Shown: positions 1-8,983 of the stretch, piece after piece
How the letters are laid out: each line of letters starts with the position of its first letter
Position numbering within the stretch: the stretch's first letter is position 1
Source: an uncultured cyanobacterium
GTDB lineage: Bacteria; Cyanobacteriota; Cyanobacteriia; PCC-6307; Cyanobiaceae
Length of the DNA stretch: 49,245 nucleotides
Direction: 5' to 3'
NCBI GenBank assembly: GCA_903858015.1
Contig: CAIOGZ010000060.1
Span: forward strand, 1 to 49,245
Made by a program: the position numbers and the translations under genes
The notes under the pieces: model-generated
What the model was told of the DNA's origin: nothing
Databases searched by the model: none
What the model saw: the letters and a program-made list of their open reading frames with translations, nothing else

Positions 1-56
1 AACGCGTGGTGGAAACTGCCTGAACCTCTTTGCAGGGACTGCTGTGATCGAAATCC

Positions 57-1568
57 GTGGAAAATCTGCTCATTGTCGTCTCACTGAGGAGAATGAGATT
101 AGATTCTTTGGATAAAGCCGTCTTGATCAGAGGTTCCTTAAGGCTTGCAGGGGATGAAGTTAGCAGACTGCGTTCAAATGACTTCTTTTTTGAAGAACAT
201 CTCGTCCTCGATGGCATCAATTCGAGGCTAGAGGCGGTTGCAGAGCAGGGCGCGAAGCTACTTAAGCTCGACAAAGAGAACTGGCAAAAGCTGCCAGCAG
301 AACACAAGGAGATCCTTAAACGCAGCATCTTTGTAGGCGATTTGATTAATGTGCATATGCATGATTTTCAGCAACCAATCAATTGTTGTAATATCACAGC
401 GGTAGCGTATGCCCTTACCGCTCTCGGCTATAAGACCCATGTGGATGACTTGTTTTTGGATTGCAAACTTCCAGGTGCTTATGTTGTCAACGACGGCATG
501 ACCCTCGGCGAAGTCTATGACGTAGCCTGCATCTATCTTCACCAAAGAGGGCTCAAGGATCAAGTCGGTGCCCAGTGCTATTACTTCGATGAAGAAATTT
601 TTTCAGCTCAGCACTTGGTAGATGCTTTGCTGGAATCCGAGCAGGAGGCGGGTTCTAAGGATGTCTTGGTCGCCAACTTCGGTGTTGGCATTGCACACAA
701 TATTCCAAATAACAACGGCGGCCACTTCGCCTTGATTGCAAAGTATAATCCCAGTACCGCAATGGTGCACATGGTCGATGTGCATCCGAAAAAATATGGA
801 AAACTATGGGTAACCAGCATCGACAGGCTCTACCGGGCCATGGCCCAACGCGATAGCAGTTCGAACCGGGCTCGCGGCTTGCTTCGCTTTACGGCTCGCA
901 GCGCCCTGGCTTCAAAGCTTGACAGCCTAGACTGTATTATTTTGCCAATTGATATGACGAACTACCTTCCTGTTCGTGATGATAATGTTGCGTCTATCTT
1001 TCGAGTTGCCACAACCAATCTCAATAGCATCGGTGCCGTTGCATTGTCTCTGTACTTGCTAGGCGTGGAGGATGCGGGTACAGATCGCATCATGCAGACC
1101 CTGAGAATCCCCTACAGTGAAGTATTGTCGGCGATCCCGACGCCTGAAAAGCTTGGCGAGATCATGGCTCGCTATCTGAAAGCCGTTGCCCCAAGTGGCG
1201 TCGATTGTCATACGGTTCGCCACTCCACTGATAGCCCGGATGGTGTCAGTCCATTTGAGTTCTTTAAATCTGCTATGTCCAATGTCAGGCTTAAAAGCCT
1301 AAGTCAGATGATCATCAATATCGATGTGAATCGATTGATGGGCTGCCAAGCGGTTAGCTTGCCCGATCCTAAATACAGCGAAACAGCCATTCTAAAGCAG
1401 TTTTGGTGCGTGTGCATTGATTGCGATGCGAGTAGCGGCTTGGTTACCCTGGCTGACTATAGTGTTGCCACCAGTATTCTATGGCAGGCCAAGGTGGACC
1501 GGCTCTTTGAAGCATTGGAGGACCATCTTGATCCTTGTTTGCTACTCGTTGGCAAGGGAGCGCTGTGA
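57..1568 (+). CDS. Phytochelatin-synthase-like cysteine peptidase with a degenerate second domain
   Basis: A 503-residue protein. The first half resembles the papain-like phytochelatin synthase fold (peptidase family C83). QPINCCNITA (residues 107-116) holds the likely nucleophile Cys110, GGHFALIAKY (221-230) holds His223, and MVDVHPKKYGKLW (239-251) holds Asp241, in the family order and spacing. The second half (about 310-500) repeats the pattern without Cys and His: NSIGAVALSLYLLG (323-336), KQFW (447-450), and TLAD with Asp467 retained. Known members cleave or transpeptidate gamma-glutamyl peptides; the substrate here is unknown. The GTG at 57 follows an in-frame TGA at 45. An ATG at 93 is an alternative, but its AGGAG lies only 1 base upstream. 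The gene is AT-richer than its neighbours and stands alone, which suggests acquisition. The fold call is fairly sure; the function is inferred. Confidence 0.72.
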   Translation: MENLLIVVSLRRMRLDSLDKAVLIRGSLRLAGDEVSRLRSNDFFFEEHLVLDGINSRLEAVAEQGAKLLKLDKENWQKLPAEHKEILKRSIFVGDLINVHMHDFQQPINCCNITAVAYALTALGYKTHVDDLFLDCKLPGAYVVNDGMTLGEVYDVACIYLHQRGLKDQVGAQCYYFDEEIFSAQHLVDALLESEQEAGSKDVLVANFGVGIAHNIPNNNGGHFALIAKYNPSTAMVHMVDVHPKKYGKLWVTSIDRLYRAMAQRDSSSNRARGLLRFTARSALASKLDSLDCIILPIDMTNYLPVRDDNVASIFRVATTNLNSIGAVALSLYLLGVEDAGTDRIMQTLRIPYSEVLSAIPTPEKLGEIMARYLKAVAPSGVDCHTVRHSTDSPDGVSPFEFFKSAMSNVRLKSLSQMIINIDVNRLMGCQAVSLPDPKYSETAILKQFWCVCIDCDASSGLVTLADYSVATSILWQAKVDRLFEALEDHLDPCLLLVGKGAL

Positions 1569-2000
1569 CCTCAAGCAAGCATGGCTAAGCAACATCAATG
1601 CTGAGTAGCGTGTGCTGATCTGCGCCAGTGTTGTTTCCTCCGTAGCGATCGCTTCGGTGTAATCGTGGGTTTTGATCATTGCCTTCTTGATCACGAAACC
1701 CGTGGCACCGCTGGGCTGGAGCGGCTTGGCAGCGGCGTTGTTTTGTTCTAGTCCATCGGCAGGGTCGATGCCCCGAGCTTGTTGGGGACCATGCCCTGGC
1801 TGGGCATGCTGCTGAACCGCAGCGGGCCGAGGCCCTGGCCCGCGGCTGATCCCTCGGCCTACGGCCGATCGGCTGGGCCAGGTGATCAGCAGCGGGCCGG
1901 GTGATCTGCACGACATCAACAGAGCGGCGATCCCCACCTGCGTGCAACGCGCCGGGGCCATAGGGTTTGGCCTAAGCGATTCCCTGCCCTGATCCCGCCG
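1569..2000. other. Intergenic stretch, no gene recognised
   Basis: This 432-bp stretch lies between the peptidase-like gene and the first DedA gene. It contains a HIP1 palindrome (GCGATCGC) near 1646 and several GC-rich inverted repeats around 1765-1870, none followed by a T-run. Minus-strand open frames exist but lack a recognisable family and a convincing start. Confidence 0.5.
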
Positions 2001-2690
2001 ATGCCATTCCCGCCGGGCTTGCTCGAATTCTCCCCGAGCCTGGACAGCCTGCGTGAGCTACTGCTGCATTGGGGCTATGGCGTGATCTTCGGGGCGATGC
2101 TGCTCGAAAATGCCGGCCTGCCGCTTCCCGGTGAAACGGTGACCCTGCTTGGGGGCTATGCCGCCGGCAGTGGTCAGCTCGATCCGATCGGGGTGATCGC
2201 CGCCGCCGCCACTGGGGCAATGCTGGGCGACAACATCGGCTACTGGGTGGGTCGCCGGGCCGGCTGGGGCCTGATCCTGCGGGTGGGGGGCTGGCTGGGC
2301 CAGGGTCCCGGGGCTCTGGAGAGCCTGCGGGAGCGCTTCCAGCGGCATGCGGGCAAATCCGTGCTGCTGGGCCGCTTCGTGGCGGTGCTGCGGGTGGTGG
2401 CGGGTCCGATGGCGGGGGCTGTGGGCATGCCTTATAGACGTTTTTTCGTTTGCAATTGCCTGGGTGCCCTGCTCTGGTCCAGCACCATGGTGAGCCTGGC
2501 CTGGCTGGGGGGGCGCTGGATCCCCTTCGATCGGATGGTGCAGGGGGTGGTGCAGTTTGGGCTGGGGGCGCTGCTGTTGCTGGCCCTGGTGGTGCTGCTG
2601 CCGCGGCTGCTCAGCCGGCTGGAGAGCCTGCCCAAATCTCCGGATCTGGCTCCCAAGGAGAACGGCCGCTTGGATCAAGCACCGGACTAA
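2001..2690 (+). CDS. DedA family (SNARE-associated) inner membrane protein
   Basis: A 229-residue polytopic membrane protein of the DedA/VTT family. The signature ENAGLPLPGE (residues 32-41) is the family's E-x-x-x-P-x-P-G-E motif in the first re-entrant segment. GDNIGYWVGRR follows, then a GRFVAVLR-x-MAG-MPYRRFF block that carries the conserved arginines, and hydrophobic helices to the end. Family members act as lipid scramblases or flippases (undecaprenyl phosphate, phosphatidylethanolamine) and support membrane potential. The cargo here cannot be told. The ATG at 2001 places the first membrane segment normally. A second DedA gene lies 6.3 kb downstream, beyond other membrane transport genes. 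Confidence 0.9.
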   Translation: MPFPPGLLEFSPSLDSLRELLLHWGYGVIFGAMLLENAGLPLPGETVTLLGGYAAGSGQLDPIGVIAAAATGAMLGDNIGYWVGRRAGWGLILRVGGWLGQGPGALESLRERFQRHAGKSVLLGRFVAVLRVVAGPMAGAVGMPYRRFFVCNCLGALLWSSTMVSLAWLGGRWIPFDRMVQGVVQFGLGALLLLALVVLLPRLLSRLESLPKSPDLAPKENGRLDQAPD

Positions 2691-2736
2691 TCAAGACGCC
2701 ACTTAACACGCTGCGCAACAAGCCACTTGACAGCTG

Positions 2737-2796
2737 AAACACCAGCCCAACCACCAGCTCAACCACCAGCTCAACCACCAGCTCAACCAAGAGCTG
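2737..2796. repeat. 12-bp tandem repeat (AACCACCAGCTC) between DedA and DUF475 genes
   Basis: Three perfect copies of AACCACCAGCTC (2749-2784) are flanked on each side by one degenerate copy. The repeat sits in a 315-bp gap (2691-3005). A TTG-started frame, 2727-2999, would read it as QPPA repeats followed by an acidic, alanine-rich stretch ending just before the next gene. There is no ribosome binding site and no homology I recognise, so I do not call that frame a gene. Confidence 0.85.
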
Positions 2797-3005
2797 AACG
2801 AATTGACGGGGCACTAGCCGATCTAACAGAAGAACCAATCGCCGAACTGATTGGCCCACCAGCAGACACCACAACACTCAGCGCAACTGGGGAGGCACCT
2901 AGGGAGGCAACTGGCGAGGCAACGGTGGAGGCTGAACGGAACGGCCCCGGCTGGGGCATGGTTCATCATGGGCGCGGACAAGGTTCCCTCCGCCCCTGAT
3001 TCCCG

Positions 3006-4049
3006 ATGCGCTATTTGCGCTATCTGCTGTTTCCCCTGGCCTGCTGTGCCGCCGGCCTGGCGATCGTGCTGGGTCTGCAGGGGGTGTCGGCCGCCTGGAT
3101 CACCCTGGTGTTGCTGCTGCTGGAGATCTCCCTCTCCTTCGACAACGCCGTCGTCAATGCCCGGGTGCTAGATCGGCTCACCCCGGCCCAGCAGAAGTTT
3201 TTCCTCACCTGGGGTCTGGTGATTCCGGTGTTCGGGGTGCGCTTCGCCGGGCCGTTGCTGATGGTGTCCCTGGCGGGGGGGGTGGGGATCGGCCAGGCCC
3301 TTGATGCGGCCCTGCACGATCCGCAGCGCTACCGCGAACTGCTGGACCTGGCGGAGCCGCGCATCCTGGCCTTCGGCGGCATGTTCCTGCTGATGGTGTT
3401 CCTGCGCTATTTCTTCGATGACGCCAAGACGTTGCACTGGTTGCGGCCGCTGGAGCGGCGCCTCAGCGCGGCGGGGCGGATCGAGGCCCTGGAGATCGCC
3501 CTGGCCCTGGTGCTGCTGCTGCTGTTGTGCGCCGTTCTGCCGGCCGCCCAGCGCGGCGATGTGATGGTGGCCGGGGTGATCGGCCTGGTGCTGCAGCTGC
3601 TGAGCACCTCCCTGGCCGATGCCTTCGGCGACGAGGAGCAGGCCGGGGCGCGGCTGGCCGCCGGCGGCGGCCTGGCCAGCCTGCTCTACCTGGAGCTGCT
3701 CGATGCCTCCTTCAGCCTCGATGGCACGATCGGCGCCTTTGCGATCACCTCCAACCTTGCCCTGATCCTCACCGGGCTCGGGCTCGGGGCCCTGTTCATC
3801 CGCTCGCTCACCTTGATGCTCAGCCGCGAGAAGGCCCTCGACCAGCTGATCTTCCTGGAGCACGGCGCCCACTACGCCATCGGCGCCCTGGGGGGGCTGA
3901 TGCTGGCCGGCATCGTGCTGCACCAATACCACCAGCATGTGCCGGAATGGCTCACCGGCGTGATCGGTCTGGTGCTGCTGGCCCTCTCCTTCGCCGACTC
4001 CCTGCACCACGGCCGCCGTGCCGCCGCCAAGACGGTGCAGCAGCCCTAG
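3006..4049 (+). CDS. DUF475 family (TerC-like) integral membrane protein
   Basis: A 347-residue, roughly nine-helix membrane protein of the DUF475 family in the TerC/LysE-like superfamily. LEISLSFDNAVVNA (residues 39-52) and LLDASFSLDGTIGAFAIT (about 232-249) are the paired, inverted acidic motifs expected to line a cation path. Related TerC proteins export Mn2+ or support metalation of secreted enzymes; which metal applies here is inference. The length matches the family. The ATG at 3006 starts directly in the first hydrophobic segment. It belongs to a run of ion and membrane genes with the KimA-like permease, the P-type ATPase and two DedA proteins. Confidence 0.88.
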   Translation: MRYLRYLLFPLACCAAGLAIVLGLQGVSAAWITLVLLLLEISLSFDNAVVNARVLDRLTPAQQKFFLTWGLVIPVFGVRFAGPLLMVSLAGGVGIGQALDAALHDPQRYRELLDLAEPRILAFGGMFLLMVFLRYFFDDAKTLHWLRPLERRLSAAGRIEALEIALALVLLLLLCAVLPAAQRGDVMVAGVIGLVLQLLSTSLADAFGDEEQAGARLAAGGGLASLLYLELLDASFSLDGTIGAFAITSNLALILTGLGLGALFIRSLTLMLSREKALDQLIFLEHGAHYAIGALGGLMLAGIVLHQYHQHVPEWLTGVIGLVLLALSFADSLHHGRRAAAKTVQQP

Positions 4050-4175
4050 CCGTAGGCGCCTGTCGAATTAAGGGCCTATCGCCCGCGGAGCCAGCCCGGC
4101 TCCAGTGGGAGAAGGGTTTTGATCCGCGGCTCAGGGCCCAAATCAAAGCCGGATCACAACCGGAGCACAACCGGA

Positions 4176-6065
4176 TCAGAGATAGAAACCCACCGTGGTT
4201 ACCACCCGGGTGCCCTGCTCCCGCAGGGCCTGCCGCAACAGGATCGTGCTCTGGTTATGGAGCAGGTTTTCCCAGCGGTGCTGGGTCACGAACACCGGCA
4301 ACACCACCATGCAGAAGCGGTTGCGATCCTTGCGGTGCTCCAATTCGAACTGCTTAACGAAATCCACCACCGGATCCACCAGGGAACGGTAGGGCGATTG
4401 CAGCACCACCAGCCGCACGTCTGGTACCTGGCGTTCCCACTGCTCGATGAAGGCCTGGGTGCGGTCGCCGCCCAGATCGACGTGCACCGCCACCAGATCG
4501 CTGGCCACGCTGCGGGCAAAGCGCACTGCCTCAAAGCTGCCGCGGTGCAGCTGACCCACCAGCACCACCGTGGGCATGCCGCCATCAACCGGCGGCGCCG
4601 GCAGTTTGAGCAGCTTGTCGCCCGACATCCGCAGCCGCCGGGCCACGTAGTCGTAGTGGTTGCGGATGCGCAGGAATAGGGCGATCAGCAGCGGGATCGC
4701 CACCAGCACCAGCCAGGCGCCGTAGCTGAACTTGCTGTAAAGCAGCACCAGGCCCACCAGGGCGGTGATCGCGGCGCCAACGCCATTGACCACGGCCTTG
4801 CCCTGCCAGCCCCGCCCCTGTTGCTTCCACCAGTGCACCACCATGCCGGCCTGGGAGAGGGTGAAGCTGATGAACACCCCCACCGCATAGAGCGGAATCA
4901 GGCGGGTGACGCTGGCGTTGAAGATCACCAGCAGCAGGGCGGCACAGCCACTGAGGGCAAAGATGCCGTTGCTGAACACAAGCCGGTCGCCGAGCGAAGC
5001 CAACTGGCGGGGTAGGAAGCCGTCCTGGGCAAGGAAGGCGGCCAGGCGGGGGAAGTCGGCGTAGGCGGTGTTGGCGGCCAGCAGCAGGATCAGCAGGGTG
5101 GCCAGCTGCAGCACCGCCAGCAGCACGCCGTTGCCGAAGATCACCTCACCCAACTGATACAGCAGGGTGGGGCCGTGCTCGGCGTAGACAATGCCGGTGT
5201 GGTGGGCCAGGGCGCTGATGCCGCCGAACATGGTGGCCAGCAGCAGCACCATCACGGTCAGCACCTTGCGGGCGTTGCGCCACTCCACTGGGCGGAAGGC
5301 GGCGACGCTGTCGCTGATCGCCTCGATGCCGGTGAGGGCGGCGCAGCCGGAGCTGAAGGCCCGCATCAGCAGCACCGGTCCGATCGCCATCAGCTTTCCT
5401 CCCTCCGCTTCGAGGGTCGGGGCCAGCAGCCGGGTCTGCTGCTCAGCGTCGATCGTGGGCAGGGTGCCGCCGAGGAATTTGACGGCTCCGGCCACCAGCA
5501 TCATCATCACCACCCCCAAGAAGAGGTAGGTGGGGAAGCTGAGCAATTTGGCGCTGGAGCTCACGCCGCGCAGGTTGGTCACCATCACCAGCAGCACCGC
5601 CACCAGACACAACGGCACCCGGTAGGGGTCGAGGCCAGGGAAGTAGGAGGTGAGGGCGGCGATGCCAGCCGCCACGCTCACCGCCACGGTGAGCACGTAA
5701 TCGATCGATAGCGAGGCTCCGGCCACCAGGCCGGGGATCTTGCCGAGGTTGTCCTGCGACACCCGGTAAGAGCCGCCACCGAGGGGGTAGGCCTTGATGG
5801 TTTGGCGGTAGCTGGTGGCCACGATCAGCATCAGGCCGATGATCAGCCCGGTGATCGGCACTGTGAGGCCCAGGGCCGCACTGCCGGCCATACCCAGCAC
5901 CAGCACGATCTCCTGGGTGGCATAGGCCACCGAGGAGAGGGCATCGGAGCTGAGGATCGCCAGGGCCTCGGCATTGGTGAACCGCTCCTCGTGGTGGGCG
6001 CTGGTGGGCAGCGGCGAACCGATCAGCACCCTGCGGAGGGTGTCGAGTCTTGAGACGATCGGCAT
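4176..6065 (-). CDS. APC-superfamily permease of the KimA/YdaO type (probable K+ or amino-acid importer)
   Basis: A 629-residue protein with about 12 membrane helices and a cytosolic C-terminal domain of roughly 150 residues. The start RLDTLRRVLIGSPLPTSAHH, then LTNAEALAILSSDALSSVAYATQE with Phe for the first Leu, closely follows the KimA pattern (RFLIGKPL, ALAMLSSDALSSVAYGTE). KimA of Bacillus is a high-affinity K+/H+ symporter controlled by c-di-AMP; other relatives are annotated only as amino-acid permeases. The soluble tail (VVLVGQLHRGSFEAVRFARS) looks like the USP-like domain of KimA. The gene is divergent from the P-type ATPase gene, with only 90 bp between them. That is too short for a ydaO-type riboswitch, and I see none. 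Confidence 0.8.
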   Translation of the reverse strand: MPIVSRLDTLRRVLIGSPLPTSAHHEERFTNAEALAILSSDALSSVAYATQEIVLVLGMAGSAALGLTVPITGLIIGLMLIVATSYRQTIKAYPLGGGSYRVSQDNLGKIPGLVAGASLSIDYVLTVAVSVAAGIAALTSYFPGLDPYRVPLCLVAVLLVMVTNLRGVSSSAKLLSFPTYLFLGVVMMMLVAGAVKFLGGTLPTIDAEQQTRLLAPTLEAEGGKLMAIGPVLLMRAFSSGCAALTGIEAISDSVAAFRPVEWRNARKVLTVMVLLLATMFGGISALAHHTGIVYAEHGPTLLYQLGEVIFGNGVLLAVLQLATLLILLLAANTAYADFPRLAAFLAQDGFLPRQLASLGDRLVFSNGIFALSGCAALLLVIFNASVTRLIPLYAVGVFISFTLSQAGMVVHWWKQQGRGWQGKAVVNGVGAAITALVGLVLLYSKFSYGAWLVLVAIPLLIALFLRIRNHYDYVARRLRMSGDKLLKLPAPPVDGGMPTVVLVGQLHRGSFEAVRFARSVASDLVAVHVDLGGDRTQAFIEQWERQVPDVRLVVLQSPYRSLVDPVVDFVKQFELEHRKDRNRFCMVVLPVFVTQHRWENLLHNQSTILLRQALREQGTRVVTTVGFYL

Positions 6066-6155
6066 GTCGGGAGGAAGTGCGCAGGGTAACGGCCAACAAA
6101 ACCTAAATAGGCGCTGTCATGGTTACTGTTTGGCCCATCTCAGATCGCCGGCACC

Positions 6156-8963
6156 TTGACCATTTCTGTCCCTGCCCCCCAGGCCGCTGAGTCCGGGCTC
6201 GGCCGACCGGGCGTCACGGCCTGGCATGGTCTCAGTGTTGCGGAATGCCAGCACCGACTCGGCGTGGGCCCAGAAGGTCTCGATACAGCCGAGAGTTCCC
6301 GGCGCCTGGCCGAACGCGGATCCAACCGGCTGGAGCTTTCGGCGGGTCGCAGCACCTGGGAGATCCTGCGCGACCAGTTCAGCAACGTGATGCTGATCAT
6401 GCTGCTGGCGGTGGCGGCCGTTTCCGCAGCCGTTTCGATCCATCAGCAGGAATTCCCCAAGGACGCCATCGCGATCCTGGTGATCGTGGTGCTCAACGGC
6501 TTGCTGGGTTACCTGCAGGAGAGCAAGGCCCAGCAGGCTCTGTTGGCGCTCCGCGACATGGCCCAGCCCCTGGTGCAGGTCCGCCGTGACGGCAGCTGGG
6601 AGCGGATCAGCAGCGAGCTACTGGTTCCCGGCGACCTGATTCGCCTCGAGGCGGGCGACCGGGTGCCCGCCGATGCCCGCCTCCTCGAGCACGCCGACCT
6701 GGGTGTGCGGGAGGCGGCCCTCACCGGCGAGGCCGAGGCCGTGTTCAAGAAATCCGATCTGGTGCTCGAGGACGCCACGCCGGTCCTGGAGCGCAAGAAC
6801 TGCCTGTTCCAGGGCACCGAAGTGGTGCGCGGCCGGGGTGTGGCCCTGGTCACGGCCACCGGCATGGCCACGGAACTGGGCCAGATCGCTGAGCTGATCA
6901 ATACCGCCGGTGGCGAGAGCACCCCCCTGCAGGAGCGGCTCGATGGCCTCGCCAATGTGCTGGTGGTCAGCGCCCTGGCCCTGGTGGCGGTGGTGGTGGC
7001 CCTGGGTTTGCTGCTGGGCCAGGACCCGCTCAACCTGCTGGAGGTGGCGCTTTCGATGGCGGTGGCGATTGTGCCGGAGGGGTTGCCGGCCGTGATCACC
7101 GTGACCCTGGCGATCGGTACCCAGCGCATGGTCCGCCGCGCCGCCCTGATCCGCCGCCTGCCGGCGGTGGAGGGGCTTGGTTCGGTCACCGTGATCTGCT
7201 CCGACAAGACCGGCACCCTCACCCAGAACCGCCAGGTGGTGCAGGAACTACGCGTCGGCACCGAACGGCTGGCCGTGACCGGCCAGGGGTACGACCCGGC
7301 CGGCACGATCACCGCCTCGCCGCTGGAATCCCCCCCAGGGGCCCGGCCGGGCAGCCTGGAGGGGGCCAGCACGCTTCTGCTCCAGGCCGGAGTGCTCTGC
7401 AGCGACGCCGAACACCGGCAGCTGGCCGATGGCAGCTGGGAAATTCTCGGTGATCCCACCGAAGGGGCCCTCTCGGTGGTGGCCCTGAAGGCGGGCATCG
7501 ATGACTTCGAATTGCGCAGCCACTTCCGCCGGGCCGCTGAGATCCCCTTCAGCTCCGAACGGCAGTTGATGGCCGTGTGGATCGAGGATCCCGACCACGC
7601 CCTGCAGGCTCCCCTTGGCAGCAGCGCCAGCGGCAGCCCCAGCCTGCTGATCAGCAAGGGGGCCCCTGAGGTGATCATCGGCCTCTGCGATCGCTGGATC
7701 GATGGCCAAGGCGTGGTGGAAATGGGCGGGCCCCAGCAGCAGTGGTGGCTGGAGCAGGCCCGCCAGCTGGCGGCCTCTGGTCTGCGGGTGCTCGCCTTCG
7801 CCTGCGCGCCCCATCACTCCAGCCCCGATGAGGCTCTGGAGGGTCAGGTGCTGCTCGGTCTGATGGCCCAGCTCGATCCGGCCCGGCCCGAGGTGGCCAA
7901 AGCTGTGGCCACCTGCCGCCAGGCGGGCATTCGCCCGGTGATGATCACCGGCGACCATCCCCTCACCGCCCGGGCGATCGGCAGCGCCATCGGGCTCACC
8001 GATGAGCAGGGCGAGGTGATCCTCGGCCGCGAGCTCGAGGCGATGGAAGAGCCGGCCCTGAAGGAGGCGGTGGCCCGCTGCAATGTCTATGCGCGCGTGG
8101 CACCGGAGCAGAAGCTGCGGATCGTGAAGGCGCTGCAGTCGAACGGCCAGGTGGTGGCGATGACCGGCGATGGCGTCAACGACGCCCCGGCCCTCAAGCA
8201 GGCCCACATTGGCGTGGCGATGGGCATCACCGGCACCGAGGTGAGCAAGGAGGCCGCCGATATGGTGCTGCTAGACGACAACTTCGCCACGATCGTGAGC
8301 GCGGTGGAGGAAGGGCGGCTGGTGTACGCCAACATCCGCCGCTTCGTCAAATACATCCTCGGCAGCAATGTCGGTGAGCTGATCACGATCGCCTCGGCGC
8401 CGCTGCTCGGCCTTACCGGCGTGCCCTTGACGCCGCTCCAGATCCTTTGGATGAACCTGGTGACCGACGGCGTGCCCGCCCTAGCCCTGGCTCTGGAACC
8501 AGGCGAGGCCGGCCTGATGGACCGGCCACCGGCCGAACCCGGTGAATCGATCTTCGCCCGCGGCATCGGCTCCTACATCCTCCGCATCGGCGTGGTGTTC
8601 GCCTTGATCGTGATCGCCCTGATGCTCTACGCATCGGTTCACAGCCGCGATCACTGGAAGACCATGGTGTTCACCACCCTCTGCCTGGCCCAGATGGGCC
8701 ATGCCCTCTCGGCCCGCAGCGACCTCCCCCTGATCCAGGTGCCGCCCTTCTCCAATCCCTGGCTGCTCTGGGCGGTGGTGCTCACCTCGGGGCTGCAGAT
8801 GGTGCTGCTCTACGTGCCGGCCCTGGCCAGGTTCTTCGGCACCCAGCCCCTCAGCGGCCACGAACTGCTGATCTGCGTGGCCTTCAGTCTGCTGCTCTTC
8901 CTCTATCTGGAGCTTGAGAAGGTCTGGCGCCAGTGGCGCCGCCGTCTGCACGCCGATGCCTGA
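6156..8963 (+). CDS. pacL: Cation-transporting P-type ATPase, PacL/Ca2+ type (P2A)
   Basis: A 935-residue P-type ATPase. It has the N-terminal cation ATPase domain (WHGLSVAECQHRLGV), the TGEA actuator loop, AIVPEGLPAV in TM4, the phosphorylation site CSDKTGTLTQN, KGAPE in the nucleotide domain, and TGDGVNDAPALKQAHIGVAMG at the hinge, then MNLVTDGVPALALALE in TM6. The PEGLP and NLVTDG pairs are typical of the SERCA/PMR1-like Ca2+ pumps; some bacterial relatives move Na+ or K+. The TTG at 6156 is used because no ATG occurs before residue 79, which already lies in the first membrane segment. The second DedA gene begins 20 bp after the stop. Confidence 0.92.
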   Translation: MTISVPAPQAAESGLGRPGVTAWHGLSVAECQHRLGVGPEGLDTAESSRRLAERGSNRLELSAGRSTWEILRDQFSNVMLIMLLAVAAVSAAVSIHQQEFPKDAIAILVIVVLNGLLGYLQESKAQQALLALRDMAQPLVQVRRDGSWERISSELLVPGDLIRLEAGDRVPADARLLEHADLGVREAALTGEAEAVFKKSDLVLEDATPVLERKNCLFQGTEVVRGRGVALVTATGMATELGQIAELINTAGGESTPLQERLDGLANVLVVSALALVAVVVALGLLLGQDPLNLLEVALSMAVAIVPEGLPAVITVTLAIGTQRMVRRAALIRRLPAVEGLGSVTVICSDKTGTLTQNRQVVQELRVGTERLAVTGQGYDPAGTITASPLESPPGARPGSLEGASTLLLQAGVLCSDAEHRQLADGSWEILGDPTEGALSVVALKAGIDDFELRSHFRRAAEIPFSSERQLMAVWIEDPDHALQAPLGSSASGSPSLLISKGAPEVIIGLCDRWIDGQGVVEMGGPQQQWWLEQARQLAASGLRVLAFACAPHHSSPDEALEGQVLLGLMAQLDPARPEVAKAVATCRQAGIRPVMITGDHPLTARAIGSAIGLTDEQGEVILGRELEAMEEPALKEAVARCNVYARVAPEQKLRIVKALQSNGQVVAMTGDGVNDAPALKQAHIGVAMGITGTEVSKEAADMVLLDDNFATIVSAVEEGRLVYANIRRFVKYILGSNVGELITIASAPLLGLTGVPLTPLQILWMNLVTDGVPALALALEPGEAGLMDRPPAEPGESIFARGIGSYILRIGVVFALIVIALMLYASVHSRDHWKTMVFTTLCLAQMGHALSARSDLPLIQVPPFSNPWLLWAVVLTSGLQMVLLYVPALARFFGTQPLSGHELLICVAFSLLLFLYLELEKVWRQWRRRLHADA

Positions 8964-8983
8964 ATGCCTCGATCCGCCAGCCC

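Noticed and set aside
1542-1961. Minus-strand frame of 139 codons after the first gene
   Set aside because: Overlaps the end of the peptidase-like gene, has unusual composition and no homology I recognise.
2727-2999. 90-codon frame with QPPA repeats before the DUF475 gene
   Set aside because: TTG start, no ribosome binding site, low-complexity content and no recognisable family; treated as a repeat-bearing spacer.
6066-6155. ydaO-type (c-di-AMP) riboswitch before the KimA-like gene
   Set aside because: The 90-bp divergent spacer is too short and shows no matching conserved elements.
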